This document shows, one piece after another, positions 25,440 to 34,527 of a stretch of 64,000 nt of DNA. The stretch comes from JBIOHP01 sp044449065 (GTDB lineage: Bacteria; Bacteroidota; Ignavibacteria; UBA10030; SZUA-254). The notes below the pieces were generated by a model. That model did not search any database, was not told the DNA's origin, and was given only the letters and a program-made list of their open reading frames with translations. The stretch's first letter is position 1. Each line of letters begins with the position of its first letter. The stretch covers positions 31,330 to 95,329 of the forward strand of contig JBIOHP010000014.1 in NCBI GenBank assembly GCA_044449065.1, given 5' to 3'. The translations under genes and the position numbers were made by a program.

Positions 25440-26180
25440 TTATTCTACCTCCGGCATATGCGGGTAATGACATTGCCAGCAGAGATATTTCTCTCCGTGG
25501 GATGCAAGATCGATTTGAGGGATTGTTTTAACGTTGGCACTATTACTATGACACTTTCCACAGAAATCCCTTTCAGATGGAATTGATGCTTTGAAAATTC
25601 TCGGAGTTATTTTATGATCATTCGGCACCTCATGACACGTTGTGCACTCAAGCTGCACATGAGCAGAAACAGCTTTTGTCCTGGCTATCTCGGCATGGCA
25701 CGCTTCACATTCCTGTGGCACCGAGGGCGGTTTCGGATCATGTGGATTATGGCATGTTATGCACGGTTTGAGTGGGTTATGAGCCACCGGGTTAATCTGC
25801 GGGAAACCTGTCGGTCTCGAGGGATTAAACATATGGCATCGCACGCAGAATTCGCGAAGCCGCGGGGCAAACGGTTTTATATCCGTAGGATTTTCAGCAT
25901 GATCTTTCGCCGTTCCGTGACAAGTTTCGCATGATAAATTTTTGTGGTATCCTCCTTTTTTCACGTTATACTCGTCGTGGCAACCGGCGCAAATTTCCGA
26001 TCCTGCATAACGGATCGGTTTAGCCATCTCGCGTTCAACGGTGCTTTTAATATGCAAGCTGTGATCTTTCAGCGCCGGTGGAAGAAAATATCGCACAGCC
26101 AGGGCTCCGCCGATGAGCAAAACAAAAACGACGATCAGCCGTTTGAGCGAATCAGGTATTTTTCGGGGTGTGTTTTCCAT
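25440..26180 (-). CDS. Octaheme c-type cytochrome, N-terminally membrane-anchored
   Basis: A 246-aa protein with one uncleaved-looking N-terminal helix (about 13-31, LIVVFVLLIGGALAVRYFL) and eight CxxCH motifs (CAGCH, CETCH, CVRCH, CITCH, CEACH, CTTCH, CGKCH, CWQCH) in the rest, about one heme per 27 residues. It lies 46 bases after the ImcH-like gene and 2 bases before the FeS subunit, so a module of MHC, FeS and NrfD is likely. Orientation of electron flow cannot be told from sequence. Confidence 0.9.
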   Translation of the reverse strand: MENTPRKIPDSLKRLIVVFVLLIGGALAVRYFLPPALKDHSLHIKSTVEREMAKPIRYAGSEICAGCHDEYNVKKGGYHKNLSCETCHGTAKDHAENPTDIKPFAPRLREFCVRCHMFNPSRPTGFPQINPVAHNPLKPCITCHNPHDPKPPSVPQECEACHAEIARTKAVSAHVQLECTTCHEVPNDHKITPRIFKASIPSERDFCGKCHSNSANVKTIPQIDLASHGEKYLCWQCHYPHMPEVE

Positions 26181-26226
26181 TCAATTCCTTATAATCCATA
26201 GTTTAGGTTCATACAAAGAGGAAAAG

Positions 26227-27720
26227 TTATTGGCTATTATGACAATCACTGCAATTCATCTCTTTCCAGGAATCCCCCACATCGACAGGATGATGATACT
26301 CTATACCGCCAAGGGACAATCTGAGCGTATCGCGTTCAAACTGCTGCGCAAGAATCGTATGACATAAATTGCAATCCTTCGATAACACTTTTCCGTCCTC
26401 CGCAACGTGTTTGCCATCGTGACACCGGAAGCATCCGGGATAATAGAGATGTCCGATATTATCGTTAAATCGCTTCCAACTAACTTTCATCTCGGGAAAA
26501 TAATTACGGCTGTAAATTTTTTGCACTTCTTCAACCGCCCGATCAATAACCGGTTTACGCGATGCAAATATTGCGGGGTATTCATTTTTATAATATTCTT
26601 CCATCACCATTCGAATACTATCCAAACCACCCGGCTTTGTTGCATAGTCGCCCTCGAGCGCTTTGACGGAAATACCTTTTACGCCGGGAAGCAGTGGATC
26701 GATCCAGCCGAGAGACATGACATGATTTACCGAACGGGCGGGCGGATGGTAAATATGTGTGGGTCGGTTATGGCAATCGATACAATCCATGCGCCGTGTT
26801 TTCGCTTTCTTCAACGAATCCTCTGAAACGGTAATTTCGCTGCTTTTATAGAGCCGTTCTTTCCCGTCCATACCTTTCACACGAATCCAGGGAATAATCT
26901 GCCGCTGGGTATCAAGCGCCGCATAGGTAACCTGGTTGGCAATATTCATGTGCCAATGAATACCCGAAGTCGGACCCGCCTCTATATTTCCCCCGCCGAT
27001 TTTCATTAAAAGATTGAGCGTCCATTTCGTATTCCCGTCATCGGGAAGATAATATGTGTTAACGTGTTGTATTTCGCTGTAAAAATGTTTGGGCCAGTGG
27101 CATTGCTCGCATGTTTCCTGAGCAGGGCGCAAGTTGTCGATCGGGGTTGGGATTGGTCTCGGATATTTATTGAATGTGACTGCATACAATTGATATGTCC
27201 CAGATAACTTGGAGCGAACAAACCAACCGGCGCCGGGCCCGATATGGCATTTCACGCAGCCAACCCTGGCATGGGGAGAGTATTGATACGCGGTGTATTC
27301 CGGTTCCATTACGGAATGGCAGGTTTCTCCGCAAAATTGATCAGAATCGGTGTGCTCATAAGCTTTAAAACTGCTGAATGCGGAAAATCCAAGAAAAAGC
27401 AACGTTCCCGCGGCAAAAAAAGTGAATGCCGTACGGTGACGGGGATTATTGAAATCAACTCTCGGCATATGCAAGCCATGCGGTTTGCCGAGGCGAACTC
27501 TCCGGTGTTCCCGCAGAATCCCTATGATAATCAGAAAGATGCCGATGAACAGAAATATCGGCAGGATGACAAATGCAATGATACCCATGTACGGTTTGGG
27601 ATTTTCCGCGAGCGCCTCCAGAAGTATCAGGAAGATAATCAGTCCAAAACTGATCAGCGATAACGCGGTACCGATCAGGGTAACGAGATTATAAAATGAA
27701 TCGGGAAATATTCGTCTCAT
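26227..27720 (-). CDS. NapC/NirT-type heptaheme cytochrome, ImcH-like quinol dehydrogenase
   Basis: A 497-aa protein with three predicted N-terminal membrane helices (about 12-37, 45-70, 97-115) and seven heme sites. The first is CGETCH (CX3CH) followed by SVMEPEYTAY; the others are CVKCH, CEQCH, CIDCH, CFRCH, CNLCH and CSDCH. The segment from CGETCHSVM to CVKCHIGPGAGWF is the NapC/NirT signature, with Met as the probable axial ligand of heme 1. Three helices plus seven hemes is the architecture of Geobacter ImcH, an inner-membrane quinol oxidase needed for high-potential extracellular acceptors. Function by analogy only; the sequence match was not computed. Confidence 0.87.
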   Translation of the reverse strand: MRRIFPDSFYNLVTLIGTALSLISFGLIIFLILLEALAENPKPYMGIIAFVILPIFLFIGIFLIIIGILREHRRVRLGKPHGLHMPRVDFNNPRHRTAFTFFAAGTLLFLGFSAFSSFKAYEHTDSDQFCGETCHSVMEPEYTAYQYSPHARVGCVKCHIGPGAGWFVRSKLSGTYQLYAVTFNKYPRPIPTPIDNLRPAQETCEQCHWPKHFYSEIQHVNTYYLPDDGNTKWTLNLLMKIGGGNIEAGPTSGIHWHMNIANQVTYAALDTQRQIIPWIRVKGMDGKERLYKSSEITVSEDSLKKAKTRRMDCIDCHNRPTHIYHPPARSVNHVMSLGWIDPLLPGVKGISVKALEGDYATKPGGLDSIRMVMEEYYKNEYPAIFASRKPVIDRAVEEVQKIYSRNYFPEMKVSWKRFNDNIGHLYYPGCFRCHDGKHVAEDGKVLSKDCNLCHTILAQQFERDTLRLSLGGIEYHHPVDVGDSWKEMNCSDCHNSQ

Positions 27721-27773
27721 ATGGATACCCGTTCAGCGAAGGTTACTGCTATTTTTTGAATTTGAGGATCGCA

Positions 27774-27971
27774 TCAATAGGTGATATTAATGACATCAAT
27801 GAGTTCGGCGTTTGGATCGAAACCCTTCAGAAATTCTACAAATTCATTATTGTAGTATTCCTGATGATCCTTCTCATATTCATTGAGAAGTTCCCGTACC
27901 CTTTTTTGAGCGAGAGAACTTTTAAGAAAGTTCAGCTCCTCTTTGTCGTCGTAAATTCTATAGTAATACAT
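27774..27971 (-). CDS. 65-aa hypothetical protein in respiratory locus
   Basis: A small, charged, probably soluble protein (MYYYRIYDDKEELNFL at the start, acidic C-terminal half). It has no signal peptide, membrane helix, cysteine or heme motif and appears helical with many Glu, Tyr and Lys. It lies in the operon between the acyl-CoA dehydrogenase (34 bases upstream) and the ImcH-like gene (53 bases downstream). I do not recognise the family. The tight placement suggests a real gene, possibly an assembly or regulatory factor. Confidence 0.65.
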   Translation of the reverse strand: MYYYRIYDDKEELNFLKSSLAQKRVRELLNEYEKDHQEYYNNEFVEFLKGFDPNAELIDVINITY

Positions 27972-28005
27972 AATTGTGCTTCCAATATATGATACTTGTT
28001 ACTGG

Positions 28006-29727
28006 TTATTGTAAAATTTCATCTGCGTGAAGGATGTCGGTAAAAAGTTCATTTTTTATCGACTCGGCATTTTTTCTTGCGTTCGCTGCGGAATTTAAAA
28101 TATACCGATTCGCAATAAAAATCTTCCGCGGTTCATTCTCAGCTTCATCGAGGAGCAAATAGCCGATATAGAGATAGCTGTATAATTCGAGTAAATCTTT
28201 TGCAGCAACATCCTGAAAATCGACGTCTTTTTTATCAAGGATATACTTTAAACAATCTTTAAATATCAGGCGAATTTCCTTTAATAAATTTGCCAGCCGC
28301 ACCAACCCCCCTTTGTAATCCTTTTTCTCCTTCTCAGCGATATAATCGGCAAGGACGTCGTTGATCACCGCGCCCGAGGATGCGACAATCTGCAACTGGG
28401 AAGTTCCTTCATAGATGTTGGTAATACGAGCGTCACGGGCCAGGCGCTCGACATTGAATTCCTTCATATATCCGGTGCCGCCATGAATTTGCATTGCATC
28501 GTACGTGATCTTATTCGCCGCTTCCGTGATGATATATTTTGTCATTGGAGTCAGAAGGTTAGCGAGTTTTGTTTCGTGCTTCAATCGCGCATTTTCTTCC
28601 GCGAAAGATTTTCCGGCTGATTTTAATTTTTCGACCTGCTCTTCCAATTTTTCTTTTCGATCGACGCATTGCGCGACGCTATAAAAGAGAGAGCGGTTGC
28701 TCTCCAGCATCACCCGCATCTCAATAAGCATATTGGTGACTACCGGGATATCATAGATCGCTTTGCTGAACTGCTCCCTGTCTTTTGCATACCGGACTGC
28801 TTCCTCATACGCCGCCTGGGAAAGGCCCAGTGCCTGCGCCGCGACGCCGATCCGCGCACGATACATCAAATCGAGGACATATTTAATCAATCCGAATTTT
28901 CTGCTGCCAACGAGCTGAGCCGGGGTGTCGTTAAATTGCAATTCGCAGGTTGGAGAACCGTGAATTCCTAATTTATTTTCAATCCGGCGGACTTTGACAG
29001 TTTTGTCCCCGTAGCAAACAAACATACTCAGACCGCGTCCATCTCTTGTGCCGGCTTCAGAGCGAGCGAGCACCAATAAGACTTCGCCGTTTCCGTTCGT
29101 AATGAACCTTTTTACTCCGCGCAGGAACCATTCTCCCCGTTCGTTTTGATATGCCTGGAGCTTCACCGCCTGGAGATCTGAACCTGCGTCCGGTTCGGTC
29201 AGCGCCATTGCTCCGGTATATTCTCCGGTAGAAAATTTCGGTAAAAATTCTATTCTCTGATCCTCATTGCCGAACTTCCGGATCGTATCGGCGATATCCT
29301 GTAGACCAAAAATATTCATGAGCGATGCATCAGCCCGTGAGACGCATTCGACGCCCATCATATAGATCGTGAATGGAAAATTTAATCCGCCATATTTTCT
29401 GGGAAGGATCAACCCCATCAAATCCGCCTTTGCGAGCATCTGAAGGTCTTCCTGCGTCCCTTTCGCGTAGGACACTTTTCCGTCGTTATAGGACGCTCCT
29501 TCCTTATCTACTATGGGTGCGCGGGGGGCGATATGGTTTCCGGCGATATCGCCGATGATCTCAAGCACCTGTCGATAATTTTCCATCGCATCCTCATAAT
29601 TGACGGGTGCGTAGTTGTAGATCGACGCCTGAGAATAATCATCCTCAGCCATTTTGACGATATCCGTCAGATCAAGTTTTTTGTAGTGATAGAGGATATC
29701 CGGATTTTCAAGAAAAAAGTTGGGCAT
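28006..29727 (-). CDS. Acyl-CoA dehydrogenase, long form
   Basis: A 573-aa flavoenzyme of the acyl-CoA dehydrogenase superfamily, longer than the usual 380 aa by a C-terminal helical extension and an insertion near 345-375. Family motifs: MALTEPDAGSDLQ, RFITNG, QIHGGTGYMKEFNVER and the catalytic Glu in NIYEGTSQLQ. It oxidises an acyl-CoA to enoyl-CoA and passes electrons to ETF. The etfA gene ends 5 bases upstream, so EtfB, EtfA and this enzyme form one module inside the cytochrome locus. Chain-length specificity cannot be read from sequence. Cytoplasmic, no signal. Confidence 0.92.
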   Translation of the reverse strand: MPNFFLENPDILYHYKKLDLTDIVKMAEDDYSQASIYNYAPVNYEDAMENYRQVLEIIGDIAGNHIAPRAPIVDKEGASYNDGKVSYAKGTQEDLQMLAKADLMGLILPRKYGGLNFPFTIYMMGVECVSRADASLMNIFGLQDIADTIRKFGNEDQRIEFLPKFSTGEYTGAMALTEPDAGSDLQAVKLQAYQNERGEWFLRGVKRFITNGNGEVLLVLARSEAGTRDGRGLSMFVCYGDKTVKVRRIENKLGIHGSPTCELQFNDTPAQLVGSRKFGLIKYVLDLMYRARIGVAAQALGLSQAAYEEAVRYAKDREQFSKAIYDIPVVTNMLIEMRVMLESNRSLFYSVAQCVDRKEKLEEQVEKLKSAGKSFAEENARLKHETKLANLLTPMTKYIITEAANKITYDAMQIHGGTGYMKEFNVERLARDARITNIYEGTSQLQIVASSGAVINDVLADYIAEKEKKDYKGGLVRLANLLKEIRLIFKDCLKYILDKKDVDFQDVAAKDLLELYSYLYIGYLLLDEAENEPRKIFIANRYILNSAANARKNAESIKNELFTDILHADEILQ

Positions 29728-29732
29728 AGGTT

Positions 29733-30752
29733 TTATTTTAATTTATTTTTATATGCCTCAATGAATTTGGGAACAACATCCATCGCGTCGCCAACGATGC
29801 CATAATGGCTTACACCGAAGATCGGAGCATCGGGATCGTTATTGATTGCGATGATTTTTTTGGCATCCTGCATACCGGCTCTGTGTTGAATCGCGCCGGA
29901 GATGCCGATGGCAATGTATAATTTCGGCCGAACGGTAATACCGGTTTGCCCGACCTGCCGTTCATGAGGAATAAATCCCGCATCAACCGCCGCGCGGCTC
30001 CCCGCAACCTCACCGCCGATGGTATGAGCAAGTTCATGGATCAATCTAAAATTTTCTTTCGTGCCAAGTCCATATCCTCCCGAAACGATAATCGGCGCTG
30101 CTTTTAAGTTTACTTTGTTCTCTTCATGATGCTGCTCGATTATCTTTACAAGATAATCAGTCTCATCCGGGATATACGAAACAGTAGATATCTTACCCTC
30201 CCGCCGATCCTTTAACGGATGCATCTCCATCACGCCTTCCCGAACCGTTGCCATTTGCGTTGGATTATCTGGAGTAATGATCGTAGCGATAATATTACCG
30301 CCAAATGCGGGTCGAATTTGCAACAGGAGTTTTGGAAATTTTACCTTGAGATATTCGACGTCGGAGATCTGTAAATCAGTACAATCCGCCGTCAACCCGC
30401 TGCGAGTGCTGGAGGCAACGCGGGGTGCTAAATCCCTTCCGGTCACTGTAGCCCCAAAAAGAACAATTCGGGGACTATATTTTCTTACCAGATCGATGAG
30501 GATTCGGCTATACGGGAGCGTTTTATAATCCTTGAGATCGGGATGTTCGACAATTAAACATTCATCCACGCCGAAATTGAACGTTATCGCGGCGAGGTCT
30601 TTTACGCGCTCCCCGATAATGATCGCTTTGAGTTTTCCACCCATGGTATCGGCGAGCTTATATCCTTTACTGAGCAATTCGAGACTGACATCTGCCGGTT
30701 TCCCATCTCTTTGCTCGATAAAGACCCAGACTTCGTTTGAAAATTTTTCCAT
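29733..30752 (-). CDS. etfA: Electron transfer flavoprotein alpha subunit
   Basis: A 339-aa protein. The N-terminal ETF domain is followed by the C-terminal FAD domain with GSRAAVDAGFIPHERQVGQTG, cited here by its core RAAVDAGF and QVGQTG, then LYIAIGISGAIQH and INNDPDAPIF. It forms the EtfAB heterodimer and holds FAD. It takes electrons from the acyl-CoA dehydrogenase encoded next. No ferredoxin domain is fused. It lies between etfB (9 bases) and the dehydrogenase (5 bases). Confidence 0.95.
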   Translation of the reverse strand: MEKFSNEVWVFIEQRDGKPADVSLELLSKGYKLADTMGGKLKAIIIGERVKDLAAITFNFGVDECLIVEHPDLKDYKTLPYSRILIDLVRKYSPRIVLFGATVTGRDLAPRVASSTRSGLTADCTDLQISDVEYLKVKFPKLLLQIRPAFGGNIIATIITPDNPTQMATVREGVMEMHPLKDRREGKISTVSYIPDETDYLVKIIEQHHEENKVNLKAAPIIVSGGYGLGTKENFRLIHELAHTIGGEVAGSRAAVDAGFIPHERQVGQTGITVRPKLYIAIGISGAIQHRAGMQDAKKIIAINNDPDAPIFGVSHYGIVGDAMDVVPKFIEAYKNKLK

Positions 30753-30761
30753 AGCAATAGG

Positions 30762-31649
30762 TTAACCGAAAATATGATCATCCATGAGTGTATCGATCAA
30801 CGAACTGATCGCCGATTTCGTAGGTTCGATCTTTTTATGATCTCCGCCTGCCAGGACAACGGATTCGACTTTGAATACCTTCGTAGGGGAACCCTGGATA
30901 CCGCAACGCTGGAGATCAAGATGCAAATCATCCATCGTCAACGTTGGAATATAAAGAGAACGGGATTTATATTCATGCACCAATTTATCGATGTAGAGAA
31001 GCGAATTCCCCTCGGTAATTTTTTCAAGGTCCATCAGGGATTTTGCATTTTTATACGCCATAACTTTTTTCGCACTGAATGGTCTTGGATCGGCTGCGTC
31101 TTTTATTACCGTTATTAGGACCGGGAGAATGCTTTCAAGAATTTCATATCCTCCGTCAATTTTTCTTCTCACGGTAACCTTGCGGTCTTGAATATCAAGA
31201 ATTTTCTCTCCGTAGGTAATTTGAGGTATATTTAATTTTTCAGCCGTTTGAGGACCTACCTGAGCAGTATCGCCGTCAATTGCCTGGCGTCCGCCAAAAA
31301 TAAAATCATACTGACCAAGTTGTTTAATGGCTTCGCTGAGGACGTAGGAGGTTGCCAGCGTATCGGCGCCGGCAAATTTTCTGTCGCTAATGAGATATAC
31401 ACGGTCAGCCCCCATGTATAAACATTCACGAAGAATATCTGAAGCGCGCGGGGGACCCATGGTGATAGCGGTGACAACGCCGCCAAATTTTTCTTTCACT
31501 TGAAGCGCTAGCTCGAGCGCGACTTTATCTTCATGGTTAAAGACTGCCGGTAATTTTGAACGGTTGACTGTTCCATCGTCCCTCATCACATTACCGCTGA
31601 TGTTGGAGGTATCCGGAACTTGTTTTACTAAGACAATAGAATGATACAT
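30762..31649 (-). CDS. etfB: Electron transfer flavoprotein beta subunit
   Basis: A 295-aa protein, longer than classical EtfB (about 250). Motifs LVKQVPDTS at the N-terminus, MGPPRASDILRECLYMGAD, and GRQAIDGDTAQVGPQ. The last is the form seen in EtfB of anaerobes with butyryl-CoA dehydrogenase and related systems, rather than the aerobic mitochondrial type. Some of those complexes bifurcate electrons, but sequence alone does not settle that here. It starts 3 bases after the cytochrome b gene, so ETF is coupled to a membrane cytochrome in the operon. Confidence 0.94.
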   Translation of the reverse strand: MYHSIVLVKQVPDTSNISGNVMRDDGTVNRSKLPAVFNHEDKVALELALQVKEKFGGVVTAITMGPPRASDILRECLYMGADRVYLISDRKFAGADTLATSYVLSEAIKQLGQYDFIFGGRQAIDGDTAQVGPQTAEKLNIPQITYGEKILDIQDRKVTVRRKIDGGYEILESILPVLITVIKDAADPRPFSAKKVMAYKNAKSLMDLEKITEGNSLLYIDKLVHEYKSRSLYIPTLTMDDLHLDLQRCGIQGSPTKVFKVESVVLAGGDHKKIEPTKSAISSLIDTLMDDHIFG

Positions 31650-31652
31650 AAT

Positions 31653-32555
31653 TTACCGATACGCAAAAATCATGGCGTAAATAATTCCCATAACAATTAC
31701 AAAACCAAGAGAAAGCGCTGTCCAGCCGAATATTCGCACGGCTCGGATGACAATGGGCTGATATGGTTCCACTAAAAAGTTTTCAAGTTTTCCGTTCTTT
31801 ACCAGCGATTCGTACTCAGCCGGCTTATCTTCCTGAAATTCGTCTACATCCATGCGACCGGTAAATATAACAATATCCATCGGAAATTTCTCTGGTCGCA
31901 GGTGTGTGTTGAAAAAATGAACTGTAAAAATAAATCCTACAGCCAGTAACGCTTCATCGCTGTGAATAATGGTTGCGACATTGATAAACCATCCCGGGAT
32001 CAACCGGGTAAACAACTCAGGGAACCAGAGCATCAAACCCGTAGACCCGATAACAGCAATCCCCCAGAACACTGCAAAATAATCAAATTTCTCCCAATAT
32101 GTCCATCTTCCAAATTTCGGCCGATCCCCCTTGCCTATGAACCATTTGATAGAACCGATAAAATCGTGAAAATCTTTCTTGTTGAACATCATAGAATCGG
32201 GACCAAAAAGAATGGATCTCCATGACCGCCGTTCTTTTCGTTTTGTTCTGACAATATCGATAATATGCGTTGTAAAAATTCCGAACATAAATACTGCTGC
32301 GAGCCGGTGAATATAACCCGCCGATTCGAACCCGCCCAGAAGATGGGAGAGTATCACCGCCCACGGTGTGTACGAAAATTTTAGCGTCATGCCGGTCAGG
32401 GCTAAACTCATGAAGCTTATAATCATAATAATGTGCAGCACACGGTACAGACGCGTAAACCGCAAGAACTGTTTATCGCCGAACGCCACAACGGGTTGCG
32501 GCTCTGTGACGGACTCAGCCGGCGGCGGCGGTTTTATCTGTTCTGCCTTTTCCAT
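31653..32555 (-). CDS. Di-heme cytochrome b (formate dehydrogenase gamma/HydC type)
   Basis: A 300-aa membrane protein with about five helices and candidate b-heme His in RVLHIIMIISF, IHRLAAVFMFGIFTTH, IIHSDEALLAV and FTVHFFNTH. It resembles the cytochrome b domain at the C-terminus of the 13-heme fusion protein encoded at 34527-36731 (shared W-A/G-T-G pattern, WEK/IEKxxYxAxxWG). The N-terminus is Pro-rich (IKPPPPAESV). Its start lies 41 bases inside the 19-heme gene, implying coupled translation. It could receive electrons from quinol or directly from ETF, whose genes follow after 3 bases. Confidence 0.88.
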   Translation of the reverse strand: MEKAEQIKPPPPAESVTEPQPVVAFGDKQFLRFTRLYRVLHIIMIISFMSLALTGMTLKFSYTPWAVILSHLLGGFESAGYIHRLAAVFMFGIFTTHIIDIVRTKRKERRSWRSILFGPDSMMFNKKDFHDFIGSIKWFIGKGDRPKFGRWTYWEKFDYFAVFWGIAVIGSTGLMLWFPELFTRLIPGWFINVATIIHSDEALLAVGFIFTVHFFNTHLRPEKFPMDIVIFTGRMDVDEFQEDKPAEYESLVKNGKLENFLVEPYQPIVIRAVRIFGWTALSLGFVIVMGIIYAMIFAYR

Positions 32556-34527
32556 TTGTTGTATCTGTTAATTGAGATTTTTTTCGCTTCGCTCGCTTCA
32601 TTTGTAATGCCCGCGGGAGCCATAACATCGTGTGAATTCCACCGAAAATAAATGTGCCTACAAGCAGCGACGTCATTCCCCAAAATGTCCAGAAGAGAAA
32701 CGGATATTTTTTTGGATCATGGTGTGTCGCATGAGTTAGGTATCCCGCAAAACGACGCGTAGCTCCTTCGTGACATTTCTGACAAGTACCTACTACATTA
32801 TTATAGCTAAGATGCGACCGCTCATCTGTAACTGCGAGAATATCGTGAGAACCATGACAATCATAGCATTTCGCGGTTTTGGTATAACCAAGCTGGGATA
32901 CCTTACCATGATATGTATCAAAATACGTCTTTGCAATTTCCTGGTGGCATCTTCCGCATTGCTGCATAATTTCGAGTTTAAAACCCTGCTCATCGGTCCG
33001 CCGGATAGTATGCGCGGTATGACAATCGTTGCACACGGGAAGTTCTTTATCCGTTTTTGTTACCAGAACGGAATGGATGCTTTTTTCAAACTGTTCTTGA
33101 ATGCCATGATGGCACTTTCCGCACGTTGTCGGTAAATTTTTTGGATTGACAGTAGACGCAGAATCGCTCTTCGGCAGCTCGCTATGGGCGCCATGGCAAT
33201 TGGTGCACATAGCAGTTACCGTCAGACCGCTTTTCATCAATCCCTTGCCGTGGATACTTTCGGTATATCGTTCAATAATCTGATGCTGATCTCCGGTATA
33301 GCGAACTGCGGCTTTATTTCCTTCGCGGTGGCATCGCGCGCATAAATCCGGCACATTTGTAGCGAAGGTGGGAGATTGAGGATCGGCTTTTCCAAGGATA
33401 TGATGGGTACCATGACATTCTTTGCAAACCGGCGCATTCGGATCATTCTTTGCAAAAAGCTGGCCATGGGTGCTCTTCTGATATTGCAGTCCGATCTCTG
33501 CATGGCAGGAAGAACAATCTACTTTTTGCGATATCGTTTCACAGGGACGCAGATGCGAGGCATTCACGCCCGAATGACACTGACTGCAGGCAATTTTCGA
33601 ATGCCGGGAACTGCTAACTTCATCAACCTGAACAAATAACGACCTACCATCCCCCGAAGCTTTCAGTTCTTTGTTTTCATGACACCGCATACAATCTTTA
33701 TCAGCCATTCCTTGATCGTAAAATACTTTGCGGATCTTATGGGGCTGGTGGCAATCAACGCACGCCGGCAGCACATTCGCCTGCTTCTCCCATAACTCCC
33801 CCTTGATAACTTTCCGGTGAACAACTTCAATCTGTGCGTGACATTTCGTGCAGGTGGCAGCAATATTTTTTCGGGCTATCGATGAATTAGGATCGGTGTG
33901 GGGCAGGATTGAATGCGCTGTATGACATGATGCGCAATTTGGAGCGACAATTAATCCTTTTTTTAATAATCCTTCGCCGTGGATACTTTCCGAGAAATTT
34001 TCCAGGATATGATCCTGGTGGATCACACGCTCTTTAGTTACCCGCGTGCCTTCTTCATGACATTTCCCGCATAAAAACGGAACTTTTAATGGAGAAACAG
34101 GAGAATTTTTATCCTTTACCGCTACAATATCATGAGTGCCATGGCAATCGTTGCAATGGGGAGCTAATGGATCGCCCCGGTGAATCGCCTGACCATGTAA
34201 CGATTTCGAATGTTGTTCCTGTTCGATAGAGTGGCATGCACCGCAATTGACAGGATGAAGCGTATCGTCGTGGGGAAGTTCTTTTCCTTCAAGTTCGGCG
34301 TGGCAGGCAACGCAATTTAGGGAAGCATGAATGGAATTCGAAAATTTCCCCGCGTCGACATACACTGAAAAGGTTTTTCCCTTTACGGTCTTGGTAAGCG
34401 TTTTATCTTCATGGCATGCGAGACAATCGCTATTCTCCTGCGCGAATACCCGTAAGGATGTTATAACTCCGAGTATAACGATCCAGAGAATAGATCCAAC
34501 TGCAATTCTTCGGTTCAGTACCGTCAT
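32515..34527 (-). CDS. 19-heme c-type cytochrome with internal duplication and C-terminal membrane helix
   Basis: A 670-aa protein with a signal peptide (cleavage near FAQ, residue 30), nineteen CxxCH motifs and a C-terminal helix (about 610-632) with a basic tail. Hemes 1-8 (Cys 35, 72, 95, 125, 153, 198, 226, 256) recur as hemes 9-16 at an almost constant offset of 243 residues. Hemes 17-19 (524, 554, 582) repeat hemes 11-13 at an offset of 186. It thus grew by tandem duplication. The start shares one base with the stop of the upstream gene (TAATG), and its end overlaps the cytochrome b gene. It is probably the periplasmic arm of a b/c complex. Confidence 0.92.
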   Translation of the reverse strand: MTVLNRRIAVGSILWIVILGVITSLRVFAQENSDCLACHEDKTLTKTVKGKTFSVYVDAGKFSNSIHASLNCVACHAELEGKELPHDDTLHPVNCGACHSIEQEQHSKSLHGQAIHRGDPLAPHCNDCHGTHDIVAVKDKNSPVSPLKVPFLCGKCHEEGTRVTKERVIHQDHILENFSESIHGEGLLKKGLIVAPNCASCHTAHSILPHTDPNSSIARKNIAATCTKCHAQIEVVHRKVIKGELWEKQANVLPACVDCHQPHKIRKVFYDQGMADKDCMRCHENKELKASGDGRSLFVQVDEVSSSRHSKIACSQCHSGVNASHLRPCETISQKVDCSSCHAEIGLQYQKSTHGQLFAKNDPNAPVCKECHGTHHILGKADPQSPTFATNVPDLCARCHREGNKAAVRYTGDQHQIIERYTESIHGKGLMKSGLTVTAMCTNCHGAHSELPKSDSASTVNPKNLPTTCGKCHHGIQEQFEKSIHSVLVTKTDKELPVCNDCHTAHTIRRTDEQGFKLEIMQQCGRCHQEIAKTYFDTYHGKVSQLGYTKTAKCYDCHGSHDILAVTDERSHLSYNNVVGTCQKCHEGATRRFAGYLTHATHHDPKKYPFLFWTFWGMTSLLVGTFIFGGIHTMLWLPRALQMKRAKRKKSQLTDTTNGKGRTDKTAAAG

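Noticed and set aside
27244..27663. 139-codon plus-strand frame opposite the ImcH-like gene
   Set aside because: It is antisense to a well-supported heptaheme cytochrome gene.
32323..32336. tRNA T-loop-like GATTCGAACCCGCC
   Set aside because: It lies inside the cytochrome b gene and no cloverleaf can be formed around it.
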